DNA of 64,000 nucleotides from Sphingobacterium yanglingense (GTDB lineage: Bacteria; Bacteroidota; Bacteroidia; Sphingobacteriales; Sphingobacteriaceae): NCBI RefSeq assembly GCF_004363245.1, contig NZ_SNYV01000004.1:47844-111843 (forward strand), given 5' to 3'. The position numbers and the translations under genes are program-made. Of the stretch, positions 61,808 to 64,000 are shown piece by piece. Every line of letters begins with the position of its first letter. The first letter of the stretch is position 1. Under the pieces are notes generated by a model. The model saw only the letters and a list, made by a program, of their open reading frames with translations, had not been told where the DNA came from and did not search any database.

Positions 61808-62266
61808 CTAAAAAGAGTATGCTGTTTCGCTTTTTGTTTCTGATAGTACAAAATAAGTTTGAACCGTACTGACATGGGGGAGAACGGCCAGTTTATGTCT
61901 TAAGAATAAATGGTAGGCATCCATGTCTTTTGTAGCTATGCGAAGCATGAAGTCATAAGACCCGGCCATTTGATAGCATTCCATGACTTCCGGAAACTTG
62001 GCAACCTCCCGTTCAAATTCATTGAGAACCTCGTAGGTGTGTGCTTTGAGGAATACTTGAGAGAAAGAGATTAATCCAATTCCGATCTTATGACGATCCA
62101 GGATCGCTACTGTTTTACGAATATAGCCTGCGGCTTTGAGCTTTTTGACGCGTTCGTGGACCGCGGCTATGGATTTGTGCAGTTTTAATGAGAGCTCTTT
62201 GTTACTAAGAGTTGCATCCTCTTGTAATAGTTTTAATAGCTTCCTGTCTGTTTGATCCAGTTCCAT
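61808..62266 (-). CDS. Lrp/AsnC-family transcriptional regulator
   Basis: 152 residues. N-terminal helix-turn-helix (ELDQTDRKLLKLLQEDATLS, with the recognition helix in KSIAAVHERVKKLKAAGYI) and C-terminal RAM ligand-binding domain (about 65-145) with KFPEVMECYQMAGSYDFMLRI. Such regulators respond to amino acids. It is divergent from the cysteine-synthase-like gene with a 202-bp gap, so that gene is the obvious target candidate; the ArsC-like gene follows it. Confidence 0.93.
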   Translation of the reverse strand: MELDQTDRKLLKLLQEDATLSNKELSLKLHKSIAAVHERVKKLKAAGYIRKTVAILDRHKIGIGLISFSQVFLKAHTYEVLNEFEREVAKFPEVMECYQMAGSYDFMLRIATKDMDAYHLFLRHKLAVLPHVSTVQTYFVLSETKSETAYSF

Positions 62267-62468
62267 AACGTATTTTTTTTGGTGACGCTGCTAAATTACT
62301 ATTTTAATCTGTATTTTTTATTGGTTTTGTTTGGTGGTTCGATAAAAATTATTGAATTATTATCGTTGTGTTGAATATTATTTTGTTTTGTTAGAATTTT
62401 GTGCAGTTTAGTATGAAGACCATATTATATTCGAAAAATTTCTAAAAATATAATTTATTAAATAAATA

Positions 62469-63545
62469 ATGATAGAGGAAACTACTTTTAGCAAATGTTT
62501 ATCTCCAGAGTTGGATAGTCGCTTTCAGCATTTGTGGTGTTTGGTTGGAAATACACCTATGCTAGAATTGCAGTACGTGTACAAAGGTAAACCAGGAAAG
62601 ATTTATGTAAAATGTGAAAACTACAATCTTACAGGCAGTATCAAAGACCGTATGGCATTGTACATTCTTTATAAGGCATATTCTAATTGTCAGATCAAAC
62701 CTGAAGATATGATTGTCGAAGCGACTAGTGGAAACACAGGTATTGCATTCTCGGCTATCGGTAAAGCGTTGGGACATGAAGTGAAAATCATTATGCCAAA
62801 TTGGTTGAGTAAAGAGCGTATCGATATTATTAAAAGTATGGGTGCCGAAATTCAATTGATTAGTAAAGAAGAAGGTGGTTTCTTAGGAAGTATCCGCCTT
62901 AGTGAAGAGCTTGCTGCACAAGGGGGCGTGTTCTTGCCAAGACAATTTGAAAATGAATATAATGCCGAAGCACATGAACTTACTACAGGTAAGGAAATTG
63001 CATTGCAATTAGCTAGTAAAGGTCTTATTGCGGATGCATTTGTTGCTGGTGTAGGTACTGGTGGTACGGTAATGGGCGTAGGTAAACAATTGAGAAATTA
63101 TAACCCTGCAGTTCGTATTCACCCGTTAGAGCCTCAGGAAAGTCCTACGCTTACTACAGGTTACAAAGTAGGAGCACACCGTATTCAAGGTATCTCTGAT
63201 GAGTTCATTCCTGCAATCGTTAAGTTGGAAGAGTTGGATTCTGTTGTTTGTGCGTCAGATGGTGATTCTATTATCATGGCTCAGAAATTGGCAGGACAGT
63301 TAGGTTTGGCTGTAGGTATCTCTTCTGGTGCAAACGTGATTGGAGCTATTAAATTGAAGGAAGAGTTGGGCGATGAAGCTGTTGTCGTAACGCTTCTATG
63401 TGACGATAATAAAAAATATTTAAGTACGGATCTTGTTAAAGAGCAGCCGGTGAAAGAAGGATATATCTCTACAGATTTAGATTTCACAGGCTTCCAGCCT
63501 ATAGCGCGCTTGGAAAAATCATTGTTCGGATCAAGCGTACTATAA
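62469..63545 (+). CDS. PLP-dependent cysteine synthase family protein
   Basis: 358 residues, fold type II PLP enzyme. K59 in [12 protein letters not shown] is the Schiff-base lysine; SGNTGIAF (from S87) binds substrate, [12 protein letters not shown] binds the PLP phosphate, and [10 protein letters not shown] holds the ring-nitrogen Ser near the C-terminus. Motifs resemble CysK/CysM and cystathionine beta-synthase core. [13 protein letters not shown] replaces the usual LExxNPxxSVKDR, and the C-terminal tail (about 320-358) is longer than in typical CysK. It may be an O-acetylserine sulfhydrylase variant or another beta-replacement enzyme. The divergent Lrp regulator may control it. Confidence 0.88.
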   Translation: MIEETTFSKCLSPELDSRFQHLWCLVGNTPMLELQYVYKGKPGKIYVKCENYNLTGSIKDRMALYILYKAYSNCQIKPEDMIVEATSGNTGIAFSAIGKALGHEVKIIMPNWLSKERIDIIKSMGAEIQLISKEEGGFLGSIRLSEELAAQGGVFLPRQFENEYNAEAHELTTGKEIALQLASKGLIADAFVAGVGTGGTVMGVGKQLRNYNPAVRIHPLEPQESPTLTTGYKVGAHRIQGISDEFIPAIVKLEELDSVVCASDGDSIIMAQKLAGQLGLAVGISSGANVIGAIKLKEELGDEAVVVTLLCDDNKKYLSTDLVKEQPVKEGYISTDLDFTGFQPIARLEKSLFGSSVL

Positions 63546-63588
63546 AGACTTGTTTCAGCCTAAATTTATTTAGGTGTTGTTTGTGTTT

Positions 63589-63628
63589 GTGTGGTAAGCC
63601 GGGATTTTAGGATCCTGGCGGACCTCAC
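63589..63628 (+). other. 40-nt imperfect hairpin in the leader of the DsbD-like gene
   Basis: An outer stem (GTG-GGT with ACC-CAC, one mismatch) and an inner 8-bp stem (GCCGGGAT with ATCCTGGC, one G-T pair) with a 6-nt loop. It lies 43 nt upstream of the DsbD-like start and has no T run, so it looks more like a leader structure than a terminator of the gene before. Confidence 0.45.
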
Positions 63629-63670
63629 TTAAATTGGTTTAACAAAAACTAATCTCTTTAAACTAAAATT

Positions 63671-64000
63671 ATGAAAGCATTTTTGTATGTTTTTTCAATC
63701 CTGTTACTGATGTTCTCAGGTGTAGCTATCGGCCAACAGGCGGATAGTCTATCTGACGTCTCTGGTCTTACATTTACAGATGGTAGCGTCACCGACAGCA
63801 CCCAAGGAGCTGAAGTCCCTGACGATATCGTATTCTCTGATGGACAGGATACTGGTAGTGCACAGGTTGACAGTACTGCGACGGTAGATGCTACAGCAAC
63901 TGTAGCTACAGATGGTGCCGCTGCAGATGATAAGTCGATGTGGGGTATCTTTATCGCTGGTCTTTTGGGTGGTTTTGCGGCATTCTTTATGCCCTGTATC
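63671..64000 (+). CDS. DsbD-like thiol-disulfide transporter, N-terminal part (cut by window edge)
   Basis: The first 110 residues are visible. Signal peptide (about 1-21, ending AIG), then about 65 residues of low-complexity Asp/Ser/Thr/Ala-rich linker, then the first membrane helix with GIFIAGLLGGFAAFFMPCI, the start of the DsbD/CcdA transmembrane domain with its conserved Pro-Cys. The usual immunoglobulin-like N-terminal DsbD domain is missing or replaced by the linker. The protein would carry electrons from cytosolic thioredoxin to the periplasm. The rest lies outside the window. Confidence 0.75.
   Translation, partial: MKAFLYVFSILLLMFSGVAIGQQADSLSDVSGLTFTDGSVTDSTQGAEVPDDIVFSDGQDTGSAQVDSTATVDATATVATDGAAADDKSMWGIFIAGLLGGFAAFFMPCI

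Noticed and set aside
61417..62266. Arsenic resistance operon
   Set aside because: Only an ArsC-like protein is present, next to an Lrp regulator; no ArsR, ArsB/Acr3 or ArsM gene is nearby.
63546..63670. SAM or other known riboswitch upstream of the DsbD-like gene
   Set aside because: Only one imperfect hairpin is visible, and I could not recognise the conserved core of any known riboswitch class.

Overview
The window is chromosomal DNA from a member of the Bacteroidota, most likely Sphingobacteriaceae and probably Sphingobacterium or a close relative. The evidence is the low G+C content, SusC/SusD and TonB-linked receptors, OmpA with a calcium-binding linker, DUF4468-like and DUF4369-TlpA proteins, and many -7 promoter boxes of the Bacteroidota form TAnnTTTG (several with TTG about 19 nt upstream). 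Purine-rich Shine-Dalgarno sequences are scarce. Assignment to genus is inference. Almost the whole window is ordinary core genome: I see no prophage, insertion sequence, CRISPR array or rRNA operon.

Layout. 1-6025 (+): end of a sensor kinase, its OmpR-type regulator, greA, a HIT hydrolase, a DedA protein, ppa, a CorC/CNNM-type membrane protein and rsmE. 6022-8597 (-): a three-gene ABC operon (ATPase, FtsX/MacB-type permease with a very His-rich loop, small DUF3299-like secreted protein), probably metal related. 8886-13046 (+): TonB-dependent receptor and beta-helix lipoprotein. 13223-16762: three exported proteins of unknown role around a 1.05-kb stretch without genes but with short repeats. 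16795-20141 (+): dnaX, an RlmB-type methyltransferase and an HPP membrane protein. 20193-26998: DEAD-box helicase, amino-acid permease, OmpA and a pair of double UspA proteins. 27348-31883 (+): alaS, TlpA-like thioredoxin, response regulator; then Hpt and folK (-).

32891-39090: sppA, pgk, a tRNA-Cys with a 59-residue gene (-), two beta-barrel proteins and lipA. 39167-43433 (-): amidohydrolase lipoprotein, NifU-like protein, purB, small lipoprotein. 43669-45900 (+): acyl-CoA dehydrogenase and M48 peptidase. 45960-52334 (-): yidC, pyrG, a GHL10-like hydrolase with a CBM9-like partner, rplS. 52654-53283 (+): tRNA-Pro and a VanZ-like membrane protein. 53378-59961 (-): a SusD/SusC pair directly downstream of a kinase/regulator pair. 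60110-64000: SUKH protein, lipoprotein, ArsC-like protein, Lrp regulator, cysteine-synthase-like enzyme and the start of a DsbD-like protein.

Most notable observations: an 11-A run in dnaX at the domain III/tau boundary, where slippage in either direction stops translation within a few codons and would give a gamma-like product; 11-bp-phased direct repeats upstream of susC next to a two-component system; a 30-nt leader element shared by alaS and the NifU-like gene with 9-nt periodicity, also hinted at upstream of the HPP gene; a 60-bp promoter-containing duplication flanking a porin-like gene next to lipA; the His-rich ABC operon; and the 1-kb repeat-bearing non-coding region near 14 kb.
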